Of a stretch of 64,000 nucleotides of DNA, positions 20,072 to 29,124 are shown piece by piece. The first letter of the stretch is position 1, and every line of letters starts with the position of its first letter. The notes beneath the pieces are model-generated. The model was not told the DNA's origin and did not search any database. It saw only the letters and a program-made list of their open reading frames with translations. The position numbers and the translations under genes were made by a program. The DNA comes from Labrys wisconsinensis (lineage in GTDB: Bacteria; Pseudomonadota; Alphaproteobacteria; Rhizobiales; Labraceae), in NCBI RefSeq assembly GCF_030814995.1, contig NZ_JAUSVX010000001.1, positions 496,001-560,000 on the forward strand, in the 5' to 3' direction.

Positions 20072-21388
20072 TCAGAACAGCTCCTTGGCCTTGGCCTGCG
20101 CCTCGTCCAGCGCGGCCTTGGGATCGGCATTGCCGGCCAGCACGGCGTTGACGGCGGTGCCGAGGATGTCCTGGATCTCCGGATATTCGGGGATGCGCGG
20201 CCGGAAGTCGCCGTCGCCCTTGGCGAAGGATTCGGCGATGACAGGCTGGAACGGGAACTTCTTCAGGAGGTCGGGGTCGGCGAGCGTGCTCTTGCGGATA
20301 TAGCCGCCAGCGCCGAGCAGGTTGAGCTCCTTCTGGCCCTCCTTGCCGGCGAGATATTTGATCACCTTCCAGGCTGCCTCCTGGCGGCCGGCGTCGATGT
20401 CCTTGTTGATCGACAGGCCCCAGCCGCCGATGCCGTAGCGCTCCGGCAGGCCCGCGCCGGAGGGCGCCTTCACCACCGCGAACTTGCCGACCACCTTGGA
20501 CTGGTCGGGGTTGCCGTAGGCGGCGGCGCCGACCGACCAGGTCTGCATCGTCGCCGACACGCCCTGGCGGAAGGATTCCTCGCGCCCGCCCCAGTCGTAG
20601 TCGACGGCGCCGGGGGGCGCGGCCTTGTCGAAGAGCTGCTTGTAGGCGGCGAGGCTCTTGATGTTGGCCTCGGAATTGAGTGCCGGCTTGCCATCCTTGT
20701 CGAGGATCGAGCCGCCGAACTCGGCATTGTACTGCATCCAGTCCTGCGCCACCGCCGGTCCCTTCTGGCCGTTGGCGACCCAGCCATATTGCCCCTTGGC
20801 GCGGTCGGTCAGCGTCTCCGCGTCGGCAACCAGCTCCTCCATCGTCGTCGGAGCCTTGAGCTTCGCCGCCTCGAACAGGTCGGTGCGATAGACCAGGACG
20901 TTGGCATAGCCGGCAAAGGGGAATGCCACCTGCTTGCCGCCATACTGGCCGATCGAGGCCATGATGGCGGGATAGATGTCGTCGAGATCGAGCTCGGCCG
21001 CGTCGCGCTTGACCAGCTGCGTGAGGTCGAGCACCTGGTCGGAGGTGGCGTACTGGCCGGCCAGGACGATGTCCATGGTGACCACGTCATAGCCCTTGGT
21101 GTTGCCGACGAAGTCGGCCGTGGTCTTGGTCATCAGCTCGCCGTAGCTCATGATGTCGACCTTGATCGCCACGCCGGTCTTCTCTTCGACGGTCGGCGCG
21201 AGCTTGGCCATGGCCGCTCCGAACGGATCGTTCATCGAGGCGACGTTCAGCGTCACATCGGCGGCGGCGGCCGGCGACAGCGCTGCCGCGAGCGCGAGCG
21301 CCGCGCCGGAGGCGGCCGCCCGCCAGGCTCCTGCGAGGCCCCCGCCCCGCCGCGCCGTCCGATTCTGGCCCTTTGCAACCCTGGTCAT
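20072..21388 (-). CDS. Extracellular solute-binding protein (sugar-type family 1)
   Basis: A 438-residue periplasmic binding protein. The signal peptide has an arginine-rich start (MTRVAKGQNRTARRGG), a long hydrophobic Ala/Leu core and cleavage after AAAA-DVTL. The mature part has the family 1 two-lobe pattern with YDVVTMDIVLAGQYA, FPFAGYANVLVYRTDLF and GGWGLSINKD. Start 21388 has GAAGGGG just upstream. It is first in an operon with the two permeases and divergent from the monooxygenase fusion. The ligand is unknown; context suggests a nitrogen-containing compound. Confidence 0.87.
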   Translation of the reverse strand: MTRVAKGQNRTARRGGGLAGAWRAAASGAALALAAALSPAAAADVTLNVASMNDPFGAAMAKLAPTVEEKTGVAIKVDIMSYGELMTKTTADFVGNTKGYDVVTMDIVLAGQYATSDQVLDLTQLVKRDAAELDLDDIYPAIMASIGQYGGKQVAFPFAGYANVLVYRTDLFEAAKLKAPTTMEELVADAETLTDRAKGQYGWVANGQKGPAVAQDWMQYNAEFGGSILDKDGKPALNSEANIKSLAAYKQLFDKAAPPGAVDYDWGGREESFRQGVSATMQTWSVGAAAYGNPDQSKVVGKFAVVKAPSGAGLPERYGIGGWGLSINKDIDAGRQEAAWKVIKYLAGKEGQKELNLLGAGGYIRKSTLADPDLLKKFPFQPVIAESFAKGDGDFRPRIPEYPEIQDILGTAVNAVLAGNADPKAALDEAQAKAKELF

Positions 21389-21498
21389 GGAATCCCCTTC
21401 TGGCGTTCTGCGGCCCCCCGGGCATCGCGGCGCGGGGGAACCGGCGCTGGTTATGCACGCACTATGCCACACCCAACAAGAATGAACCAATTCGAACA

Positions 21499-21526
21499 TT
21501 GTCAAACGAAAAAACACATCTAAGAT
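21499..21526 (+). promoter_or_regulatory. Probable sigma-70 promoter for the monooxygenase-amidohydrolase pair
   Basis: TTGTCA (21499-21504) and TAAGAT (21521-21526), 16 bp apart, lie in an AT-rich stretch of the divergent spacer. The overlapping minus-strand TTGACA (21505-21500) could be a -35 for the binding-protein operon, though no good -10 follows it. Confidence 0.5.
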
Positions 21527-21650
21527 CCCGACAGCAGCCTCGGTCTGGCACGTCCCCTGCGTCGGATGCCGCGGTTGCGGCCATGTCGCGGGGTGGCGGG
21601 GCCGGCGCCGGCCGCCATCGCCGAAAATTTCAGCAGGAGGCTCGGTTTCC

Positions 21651-24167
21651 ATGCATCGTCTCGAGGCCGGCTCGGACCGCGATGCCCAGACCGGTGCCGA
21701 AGGGCTCGCCCGGCTGCGGCAGGCCGTGCTGGCCGATCTCGAGGCGGTGGAATATCCGCCGCGGGCCTGGGTGCCGCCCCGCCTCGGTCCGGACGGCCGG
21801 CTGGTCCTCGATGCGGTGGTCGTCGGCGCCGGGCTCAGCGGCCTGTCGATCGCCTTCGGGCTGCTGCGCCGCCGCGTCTCCAACATCCTGGTGATCGACC
21901 GGGCGCCGCAGGGCCGCGAAGGGCCCTGGGCCACCTATGCCCGCATGGACACGCTGCGCTCGCCGAAGACCCTGTCGGGCCTCGACTACGGCGTGCCCAG
22001 CCTGACCTACCGCGCCTGGCACCTGGCCGCCTATGGCGCCGCGTCATGGCGAGCGCTCGACAAGATCGATCGCCGGGACTGGATGGCCTATCTCGCCTGG
22101 TATCGCGCGGTGCTGGACCTGCCCGTGGCCAACGAGACGGCCCTCGTCGGCATCGGCGAGGGCAGCGGCCATCTCGTCCTCGATGTCCTGCGGCAGGATA
22201 GGCCGGAGCGCCTCTACGCCCGCAAGCTGGTGCTGGCGACCGGCATCGACGGCTCGGGCCGCCCGGTGGTGCCGCCGATGGTCGCGGCCCTGCCCGCCGC
22301 GCTCTGGCACCATAGCGCCGCCGTGCCCGACGACCTGCCCTTCGCCGGCCGGCGCATCGCGGTCATCGGCGCCGGGGCCTCGGGCTTCGATGCGGCGGTC
22401 CACGCCCTGCGGGGCGGCGCCGCGGCGGTCGTGCTGCATGCCAGGCGCGCGGTGCTGCCCAATGTCGAGGTGCTGGCCTGGTCGAACTTCCCGGGCTTCC
22501 TGATGAGCTTCGCCGATCTGCCCGACGAGGAGCGCTGGCGCTTCATGCGGCGCATGCGCGGCCTGGTGGCGCCGCCGACCCAGGAGATGTTCGACGAGGC
22601 GGCGGCCGATCCGCGCTTCTCCCTGCGCCTCGGCGGCACGGTCACGGTCGCGGCCGAGGCCGGCGGCGTCGCGGTCGCCTCGGATGGAGACGGCGCGCCG
22701 TTCGACCATCTCATCGCCGCGACCGGCTTTGCCACCGATCTTTCCCAGCGGCCGGAGCTCGCCGCCCTGCATCCGCACATGGCGCTGTGGCGCGACCGCT
22801 TCCGCCCGGCGGCGGGCGAGGAGGACGACGAGCTCGCCGCCTATCCCTATCTCGGCCGCGCCTTCGAGCTGCAGAGCGTCTCGCCCGCCCATGCGGCGAC
22901 GCTCGGGCGCGTCCACCTCTTCAACACCGGCGCGGTGCCGAGCCTCGGCCCGGTCTGCAACGGCGTGACCGGGCTCAAATATGGGGCGCCGCGCATCGCC
23001 GACGCGATCGCGCGCGACCTGTTCACGGAGGACCGCGCCATGCACTATGATCGCCTGATGTCCTACGACGACAGCATGTTCGACGGATCGCCCGAGCGCC
23101 TGGCGGCGCTGCGCGCCGGCCTCACGCCGGTCGGCCGCCGCAACGGGGCGGCGCGGGCCGAGGCGGACCGGCTGATCGCCAAGACGCGCGGCCGCAGCGC
23201 CGAGTTCCCTGTCCTGCTCGCCAACCACCTGCCGATGGTGCTGGAGGCGCTGTGCCGGCTCGGCGCCTCGCCCGAGCGGCTCGCCGCCTATGCCGAGCAC
23301 TATGACAGCCTGCACGCCGTGCCGCCGCTGCCCGCACCGGTCGCGCCGATCACCGCCGGGAGCTGGACCGCGGCGCTCGGCGACCGCAGCCGCGAGGCCG
23401 ATTACCGCGCCTTCTTCCTGCAGGAGACGCGGCGGCTCGGCGGCCCCGGCGCCATCCGCATCTATGTGCCCCGGCTCAGCCACGGCGTCGGCGCCAGCGC
23501 GCTGCACGGCCTGATGCGGCTCGCCTATGGCGTGCTGCGCGCCGACGACGCCGAGATCGGCGCCGGCCTCGGCTACTGGGCCGCGACCTTCCTGCCGCTG
23601 CCCGACCGGCCGGAGGGCCCGCCGGTCACGGACGAGCCGTTGGCGCTGGCTGCCGCCATGCAGGACATGCCGGCCTTCATCGGCGCCCATGTCGACTCCC
23701 ACCTGCTTTGGGGCTGGATCGAGGCGATCGGCAACAAGCCGGAGTTCGCGCCGCTGATCGGGCGCCTCAGGCTCGGGCCGGACGGGCTCGACCGCGTCGC
23801 CGCCGCCTCGCTGGCGCTCTATGCCGGCACGATGAGCTTCGAGGCGCTGCATGCGGTGACCGGCAGCCATTGGGTGCGCCTCGTCGCCCCGCATCTCGAC
23901 GATCCCCGGCAGCTGACGCGCCACTTCTGGCAGGTCATCCTCGCCGTCTATCCGAAGATCGGCATGCCGGCGCCGGCGAGCGCCGAGGCGATGGCGGCGC
24001 TGCGGGCCGTGCCTCCGCCGCCCGACGCCGAGATCGCCGGGGCAGCCGTGGCATCGGACGACGAGCACGATCACAGCCTGGTCTTCTCCGCCCTGCAGGA
24101 ATACGCGCGGACCGGCGATCCGCTCTATCGCGTGCTGGCGGCCAGGCGCGTGGGGCTGCTGCCTTGA
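21651..24167 (+). CDS. Flavin-dependent monooxygenase fused to a questin oxidase-like domain
   Basis: An 838-residue two-part enzyme. Residues about 50-470 are an FMO/Baeyer-Villiger-type flavoprotein with FAD-binding VVGAGLSGLSIAFGLL, NADPH-binding AVIGAGASGFDAAVHAL and the ATGFATDL closing motif. Residues about 510-810 match the questin oxidase-like family (DUF4243): LLANHLPMVLEALCRLGA, RLSHGVGASALHGLMRLAY, AALGDRS and FEALHAVTGSHWVRLVAPHL. That family is linked to oxidative ring opening of anthraquinones in fungi. AGGAGG lies 14 bp before the ATG. The amidohydrolase downstream starts inside its stop codon. Domain calls rest on remembered family patterns; the substrate is unknown. Confidence 0.8.
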   Translation: MHRLEAGSDRDAQTGAEGLARLRQAVLADLEAVEYPPRAWVPPRLGPDGRLVLDAVVVGAGLSGLSIAFGLLRRRVSNILVIDRAPQGREGPWATYARMDTLRSPKTLSGLDYGVPSLTYRAWHLAAYGAASWRALDKIDRRDWMAYLAWYRAVLDLPVANETALVGIGEGSGHLVLDVLRQDRPERLYARKLVLATGIDGSGRPVVPPMVAALPAALWHHSAAVPDDLPFAGRRIAVIGAGASGFDAAVHALRGGAAAVVLHARRAVLPNVEVLAWSNFPGFLMSFADLPDEERWRFMRRMRGLVAPPTQEMFDEAAADPRFSLRLGGTVTVAAEAGGVAVASDGDGAPFDHLIAATGFATDLSQRPELAALHPHMALWRDRFRPAAGEEDDELAAYPYLGRAFELQSVSPAHAATLGRVHLFNTGAVPSLGPVCNGVTGLKYGAPRIADAIARDLFTEDRAMHYDRLMSYDDSMFDGSPERLAALRAGLTPVGRRNGAARAEADRLIAKTRGRSAEFPVLLANHLPMVLEALCRLGASPERLAAYAEHYDSLHAVPPLPAPVAPITAGSWTAALGDRSREADYRAFFLQETRRLGGPGAIRIYVPRLSHGVGASALHGLMRLAYGVLRADDAEIGAGLGYWAATFLPLPDRPEGPPVTDEPLALAAAMQDMPAFIGAHVDSHLLWGWIEAIGNKPEFAPLIGRLRLGPDGLDRVAAASLALYAGTMSFEALHAVTGSHWVRLVAPHLDDPRQLTRHFWQVILAVYPKIGMPAPASAEAMAALRAVPPPPDAEIAGAAVASDDEHDHSLVFSALQEYARTGDPLYRVLAARRVGLLP

Positions 24168-25402
24168 CCGCACAGGCTGGACTGACGCTGCGCGCCTGCC
24201 GCCTGCCGGCGCGCCAGGGGCTCTTCGACGTCGCCCTTCGGGATGGACGCATCGGTGCCGTCACGCCCTCCGGCGGCCCACCGTCGGCGGGCGGCCCACC
24301 GTCGGCGGGCGGCCCACCGTCGGCGGGCGGCCCACCGTCGGCGGGCGAGGTGCTCGATCTCGGCGGGCGCCTGCTGCTGCCGGCCCTGGCCGACGGCCAT
24401 GTCCATCTCGACAAGACCTTCCTGGGCGAGGCGTGGCGGCCGCACCGGCCCGGCGACACCATCGCCGCCCGCATCGCCGCCGAGCGGGCCGAGCGCCGCA
24501 CGCTGGAGCAGCCGCTGGCGGAGCGCGCCCGCCTGCTGGTCGAGCGGGTGATCGGCTTCGGCACGCTGGCCCTGCGCTCCCATGTCGACATCGACGAGGA
24601 GATCGGCCTCACTCACCTGGAGACGCTGCTGGCGCTGCGCGAATCCCTCGCGGAGCGGATCGATATCCAATTCGTCGCCTTTCCCCAGAGCGGCATCGGC
24701 CCTCGCGTCGCCGAGCTGCTCGACGAGGCGCTGCGCCTGGGAACCGAGGTGATCGGCGGCCTCGATCCCGCCGGCATCGACGGCGACGTCGAGGGCCATC
24801 TCGGCACCGTCTTCGGCCTCGCCGAGAAGCACGGCCGGCGCATCGACATCCATCTGCACGATCCCGGCCCGCTCGGCGCCTTCGAACTGCGCCGCATCGC
24901 CGAGCGCAGCGCCGCCTCGGGGCTGCAGGGCCGGGTCGCCGTCAGCCATGCCTTCGCCCTCGGCATGGTCGACGAGCGCGAGCTGGCGGCGACGGCGCAA
25001 GCGCTGGCGCGCGGCGGCGTCGCCATCATGACCAACGGGCCCGGCGCCGACGCCATCCCGCCGGTGCGCCGTCTCGTCGAGGCCGGCGTCACCGTGTTCG
25101 GCGGCAGCGACAATATCCGCGACGCCTGGTCGCCCTTCGGCAGCGGCGACCTGCTGCAGCGCGCGGGCCTGATCGGCTACCGCGCCGATTTCCGCAGCGA
25201 CGAGGACCTGCGGCTCGCCTTCGCGCTGGTGACCTCGGAATCCCGTGAGGTCATGGGCCTGCCGCCGGTCGCGGTCGAGCCCGGCGCGCCGGCCGACCTG
25301 GTGGCGCTCGCCGCCGCCGACGTGCCCGAGGCGGTCGCGAGCGCGCCGGCCGAGCGCCTGGTCATCCGCGCCGGCCGACGGGTTGCGTCACCGAACGCCT
25401 GA
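24164..25402 (+). CDS. Cytosine deaminase-like metal-dependent amidohydrolase, TTG start
   Basis: A 412-residue amidohydrolase of the cytosine deaminase/AtzC branch. Metal and catalytic positions are visible: ADGHVHLDKTF (HxH plus Lys), RIDIHLHDPG, VAVSHAFALG and FGGSDNIRD (Asp). It would hydrolyse an amino or amide group on a heterocycle. The only suitable start is TTG at 24164, overlapping the upstream stop as TTGA, so it is coupled to the monooxygenase fusion; no in-frame ATG occurs before the fold. An 18-bp tandem repeat encodes four GGPPSA units between the first strands, in a loop. Convergent with nudC (2-bp gap). Confidence 0.8.
   Translation: MTAQAGLTLRACRLPARQGLFDVALRDGRIGAVTPSGGPPSAGGPPSAGGPPSAGGPPSAGEVLDLGGRLLLPALADGHVHLDKTFLGEAWRPHRPGDTIAARIAAERAERRTLEQPLAERARLLVERVIGFGTLALRSHVDIDEEIGLTHLETLLALRESLAERIDIQFVAFPQSGIGPRVAELLDEALRLGTEVIGGLDPAGIDGDVEGHLGTVFGLAEKHGRRIDIHLHDPGPLGAFELRRIAERSAASGLQGRVAVSHAFALGMVDERELAATAQALARGGVAIMTNGPGADAIPPVRRLVEAGVTVFGGSDNIRDAWSPFGSGDLLQRAGLIGYRADFRSDEDLRLAFALVTSESREVMGLPPVAVEPGAPADLVALAAADVPEAVASAPAERLVIRAGRRVASPNA
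24272..24343. repeat. 18-bp in-frame tandem repeat, four perfect copies
   Basis: GGCGGCCCACCGTCGGCG repeats four times without mismatch (24272, 24290, 24308, 24326). It encodes GGPPSA repeats in an N-terminal loop of the amidohydrolase, before the metal-binding HVHLD motif. Perfect identity suggests recent expansion. Confidence 0.92.
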
Positions 25403-25404
25403 AC

Positions 25405-26367
25405 TCAGCCCCGTTCGAGCACCGCCCCGCCTTCCTCGACGAAGGCCTTGAGCAGGTGGTGGGCGATGGCGAAAGGCTGCGGCACGCCGAGGCTGTTGGG
25501 ATGGGTGCGCGCGAACATGGCGGCGAGCTCGTCGCGCGAGAACCAGCGCGCATCCTCCAGCTCGTTATGGTCGACCACGAGCTCGGCGCTCTCGGCCTCG
25601 GCGAAGCAGCCGATCATCAGCGAGGACGGGAACGGCCAGGGCTGGGAGGCGAAATAGGCGACGCGCGAGCAGGGCACGCCCGCCTCCTCGCGGATCTCGC
25701 GGCGCACCGCGTCCTCCACCGTCTCGCCGGGCTCCAGGAACCCGGCCAGCGCCGAATACATGCCCGGCGCGAACCGCGCCTGGCGGCCCAGCAGGCAGCG
25801 CTCGCCGTCGATCGCCAGCATGATCACCACGGGGTCGACCCGCGGGAAATGCTGGGCATGGCAGGAATCGCATTCGCGCCGCCAGCCGGCCGCGGCCACC
25901 CGGCTCGGCTGCCCGCAATTGGCGCAGAAGCGATGGCGCGCATGCCAGTCGAGCATGGCCTTGGCGCCGCCGAGCTCGCCGAGCGTCGCGGCGCTGAGCA
26001 GGCCGCGCATGGCGATGGAGCGCACGTCGACAACCTCGAGCTCGGTGCGGGCACCGAGCGGCTCGGCCAGCGCCCGATCGATGGTGACCGCGAACAGCGC
26101 CGCGCCGGCGGGATCGACGCCGAGGAAGACCTCGCGCACCGTCTCGCCGAGCCCGGCCGCCTCGACCTGCGAGAACAGCGGGTCGCGGGCCTCGCCGTTG
26201 ACCTTCAGCACCGGCTGGTCGCCGGCCAGCACGAAGAACCGCGTCGCCGGGTCGGCGCGCCGGGCGGCGACGAAGGCCTCGTCGTCGCGCTTTTCGGACA
26301 TGCGGTCGAGCGGATTGAGCGAGAAGCCGACGGCGGCGGACCGATCGAAGGGAGGCGTTGCGTGCAT
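25405..26367 (-). CDS. nudC: NAD(+) diphosphatase NudC
   Basis: A 320-residue Nudix hydrolase that cleaves NADH/NAD and can remove NAD caps from RNA. The zinc ribbon is CANCG...CDSCH (around residues 150-175), the Nudix box is GFLEPGETVEDAVRREI followed by REEAG, and the NADH-specific SQPWPFPSS motif follows about 17 residues later. The N-terminal NUDIX-like domain is present, giving the usual length. It is followed, in the window's upstream direction, by a HIT gene on the same strand. Very secure call. Confidence 0.95.
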   Translation of the reverse strand: MHATPPFDRSAAVGFSLNPLDRMSEKRDDEAFVAARRADPATRFFVLAGDQPVLKVNGEARDPLFSQVEAAGLGETVREVFLGVDPAGAALFAVTIDRALAEPLGARTELEVVDVRSIAMRGLLSAATLGELGGAKAMLDWHARHRFCANCGQPSRVAAAGWRRECDSCHAQHFPRVDPVVIMLAIDGERCLLGRQARFAPGMYSALAGFLEPGETVEDAVRREIREEAGVPCSRVAYFASQPWPFPSSLMIGCFAEAESAELVVDHNELEDARWFSRDELAAMFARTHPNSLGVPQPFAIAHHLLKAFVEEGGAVLERG

Positions 26368-26419
26368 GCGGCGTTGAACCGGGTTGGAGGATGCGGGCGG
26401 CAGGGCCGGACGTCGTGCG

Positions 26420-26851
26420 TCAGGAGCCGAGCCAGATGCGATGGCGCAGCCGTGCGATCACCTCTGCGCGCTGCGCCGGCGCGTAGGGTGTCGGCGCGAC
26501 CTGGCCCCAGACCGGCCGCGGCCAGGCCGCGTCGGAGCGGAAGCGGGCGATGACGTGGACGTGGAGCTGCGGCACCACGTTGCCCAGCGCCGCGATGTTG
26601 AGCTTGTGGCAGTCGGTCTCCGCCTTGAGCGCATCCGCGACCTGCGTGATCTCGGTCATCAGATGAGCCCGCTCGATCGCCCCGAGATCGGTGATCTCAG
26701 AGACCTCGCGCCGGCGCGGCACCAGCAGCAGCCAGGGATAGGTGGAATCGTCGATCAGCAGCACCCGCGACAGCGGCAGGTCGCCGAGCGACACCGTGTC
26801 CTTGGCGAGCTGCGGGTGCAGGGAGAATCCGGTTTCGGGCATGGGCTTCAC
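26420..26851 (-). CDS. HIT family protein (nucleotide phosphohydrolase/transferase)
   Basis: A 143-residue histidine-triad protein. The active-site motif QLHVHVIARF (H-phi-H-phi, third position Ile-Ala) is at about residues 93-102, with WLLLVPRRREVSEITDL typical of the family. Start MKPMPETGFSL (Met1 or Met4). These proteins hydrolyse nucleoside phosphoramidates or related nucleotides in the cytoplasm. It lies about 50 bp upstream of nudC on the same strand, so the two nucleotide enzymes may share a transcript. Specific substrate unknown. Confidence 0.85.
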   Translation of the reverse strand: MKPMPETGFSLHPQLAKDTVSLGDLPLSRVLLIDDSTYPWLLLVPRRREVSEITDLGAIERAHLMTEITQVADALKAETDCHKLNIAALGNVVPQLHVHVIARFRSDAAWPRPVWGQVAPTPYAPAQRAEVIARLRHRIWLGS

Positions 26852-26957
26852 ATCGCGGGCCGCCCACCATAACGGGCGCGGCCGGGATGCGCGAGCGGCG
26901 ATTGGGCCGCACCCGGCCCGCCGCGGGCGGACCGGGATCGATGCGGCGCGACGGCGT

Positions 26958-28934
26958 TCAGCCGTGCTTGTGCGAGGCGCAGCAGCTTGCCTCGTTCGTC
27001 ACCCGCGGCAGGTCGATGACCGGGTTCTGGTCGAAGAAGCCCGACGGCATCAGCTTGAAGCCGCAGGAGATGCAGGGCTGGACCGGGTGGTCCTCCGGCC
27101 GCGGCAGATGGTGCAGCCCGAAACTATGCCACAGCACGATATCGGTGTTCTCGACCGGGCGATCCCCGGCGCTCCAGGCCTCCAGGCCGTCGTCGCCGGT
27201 CGACTGGTTGACGAACTCGCCGGCGGGATAGCGCTGGTCGGGGTCGAAGGGCGTCACCCAGAGCTGGTGCTGGATGAAGCGCCCGCGCCGTCCGGACGGG
27301 CTGTCGGGATGGGTGAACGGGCGGACCGGAGACATGGCCTCCAGCTTGAAGCCCGTCGGCCTGCCGACCCAGTTCCTCTGTCCGGGATTGACGATCTTCC
27401 AGTAACGCATCTTGTCGAAGTCGACATTGCGCTGGGCCTCGAGCTCGCTGCGCAGGACCCTTTCCTCCACGGCGAAGGCGTTGCCGTAGGGGTTGTCCGG
27501 GCCCATGGGGAGGGCACTGGTGTCGCATTCGAGCACCGTGTTGTCCGGCCCGTCGACCTCCATGTCGAGCCGGGCGCAGAACACGTGCTGATGGATGTGC
27601 CCGACCAGCCCCGACGCGACCTCGGCGCCGAACCGGCCGGGCTGGCCGGGATGGCAGGCGGCGGTGTTGATGATGCCGGTCGCCTTCATCTCGAACTCGA
27701 CCCGCCCGTCCTGGTGCAGGTACCAGTAGGAGGCATATTCGTAATTGCCGATGGTCGAGATCGACGAGATCACCAGGCGGCGGGCGCGGCGGACCTCGGT
27801 GCGCTCGGTGCGCACGTCGAAATGCTTCCAGGAGAGACCGGCATCCTCCTCGTGCAGGCAGATGGCGTTCCTGATCGTGCGGGCGCCGCCGAACAGGTCC
27901 GGGACCACCCCGTCGAAATAATGGATGGCGCCCAGGCAGTCGCAGCCCAGCGACAGGGAATTGGCCATCCGGCCGAAACCGAGCTCGCCATGGTCGAAGA
28001 CGTTCTTGTGGTAGTGGCTCCGTTCCGTCGTGCCATAGGGCACGACCAGTTCGGCGATCGAGGCGCGATAGAGGATCGGCCGGCGCCGCCCGCCATGGCT
28101 ATAGCCGATGGTGTGGAGGATCAGGCCTTCCCGGCCGCCGAAGCCGACGCGGAAGTCCCAGTTCTCCCAGGTGACCTTGTTGCCCTCGACCGTGAATCCG
28201 GGCCCGGACCGCTGCACGACGTCGAGCGGCGCCGACGGCTTGCGGAACTGCGTCAGCACGTCGGCGTCGTAGTTCAGCGGCGTGCGCGGCACCGGGATAT
28301 AGTCGCCGCTCGCCTCGAAATGGTCTTCGACCCGCAGGATCTCCAGCGTCGCCAGGTCGACCAGCGCATGCAGCCCCTCGACCGGATGGGCATAGTAATT
28401 GTCGAGCGGGAAGGTCCGCATCCAGATGAAGCAGTTCAGCACACGGCGACCTTTTTCGATCTCGTGGCCGAAATTGCCGACCGTCCAGGGGTCGACGCAC
28501 ATCTGCTCCAATTCGTCCAGCAGGCCGCGCCGCCGCAGCGCCTCCTGGAAGCGCGGATCGGCCCGGACCGTCTTCTCGATCAGGAACACTTCCTCCATCG
28601 CCACCATCGGCCGCGCGTCCGGCCGGAAGGTCTGCGCGACGACCTTGCCGCTGCCGAGGTCGACCTTGCCCTGCCAGACGCCGGTTGCGCCGCGCCGATA
28701 GATGTTGAAGCGCGCCACCCGCTGGATCGGATCGCCCGCGACGAAGCCGCGCACGACCGCCTTGGCCGGCTCGTCGATGTCGATCGTCTCGACCCGCAGG
28801 TCCTCGCCCCAGCCGAAATGCTCGCGCACGAGGCCCGCCGCCAGGATCAGCTCCTCGTGCGTCAGCGGGTCGAGCGGATGGGTCGGGCCGGCAACGCCGG
28901 TCGGGGAGGACGGATGGTGCGCTGAGATGTTCAT
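26958..28934 (-). CDS. Copper-containing primary amine oxidase (first copy)
   Basis: A 658-residue topaquinone enzyme that oxidises primary amines to aldehyde, ammonia and H2O2. The cofactor tyrosine is Tyr398 in TIGNYEYASYW; the catalytic-base motif is NVFDHGELGFG; copper-ligand histidines are in HQHVFCARLDMEVDG and near the C-terminus in WHSFGLHHLPRPEDHP. There is no signal peptide, so it is predicted cytoplasmic, unlike the periplasmic E. coli TynA. It ends Cys-Cys-Ala-Ser-His-Lys-His-Gly, a possible metal-binding tail. It follows the importer genes but has its own palindromic operator about 150 bp upstream. A second copy is encoded at 33337-35310. Confidence 0.93.
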   Translation of the reverse strand: MNISAHHPSSPTGVAGPTHPLDPLTHEELILAAGLVREHFGWGEDLRVETIDIDEPAKAVVRGFVAGDPIQRVARFNIYRRGATGVWQGKVDLGSGKVVAQTFRPDARPMVAMEEVFLIEKTVRADPRFQEALRRRGLLDELEQMCVDPWTVGNFGHEIEKGRRVLNCFIWMRTFPLDNYYAHPVEGLHALVDLATLEILRVEDHFEASGDYIPVPRTPLNYDADVLTQFRKPSAPLDVVQRSGPGFTVEGNKVTWENWDFRVGFGGREGLILHTIGYSHGGRRRPILYRASIAELVVPYGTTERSHYHKNVFDHGELGFGRMANSLSLGCDCLGAIHYFDGVVPDLFGGARTIRNAICLHEEDAGLSWKHFDVRTERTEVRRARRLVISSISTIGNYEYASYWYLHQDGRVEFEMKATGIINTAACHPGQPGRFGAEVASGLVGHIHQHVFCARLDMEVDGPDNTVLECDTSALPMGPDNPYGNAFAVEERVLRSELEAQRNVDFDKMRYWKIVNPGQRNWVGRPTGFKLEAMSPVRPFTHPDSPSGRRGRFIQHQLWVTPFDPDQRYPAGEFVNQSTGDDGLEAWSAGDRPVENTDIVLWHSFGLHHLPRPEDHPVQPCISCGFKLMPSGFFDQNPVIDLPRVTNEASCCASHKHG

Positions 28935-29087
28935 GGCATGTCTCTGGATACGAACGACGCAGACCCGTGATGCCGGCCCTGCGAGCCCGGGTCGTCCTGT
29001 GGTGCCGAAGGCTTTGTCTTGCGGCGGACGCTCCGTCGACGATGGGGGGTCCGATGATCACCCTATCATCGCGGGCCGTCGCGACAA

Positions 29088-29103
29088 TCCACCGTTCGGT
29101 GGA
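29088..29103 (-). promoter_or_regulatory. Palindromic operator A, upstream of the first amine oxidase
   Basis: TCCACCGTTCGGTGGA, two perfect 7-bp arms around TT, preceded by CAA on the plus strand. It is 153 bp before the amine oxidase start at 28934 and beyond the stop of the permease gene. On the minus strand it is followed by ATTGTCG, possibly a weak -35. Nearly identical sites occur at 35428 and 36407. Confidence 0.75.
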
Positions 29104-29124
29104 GCGGAGGCGGCCGTCGCGGCA

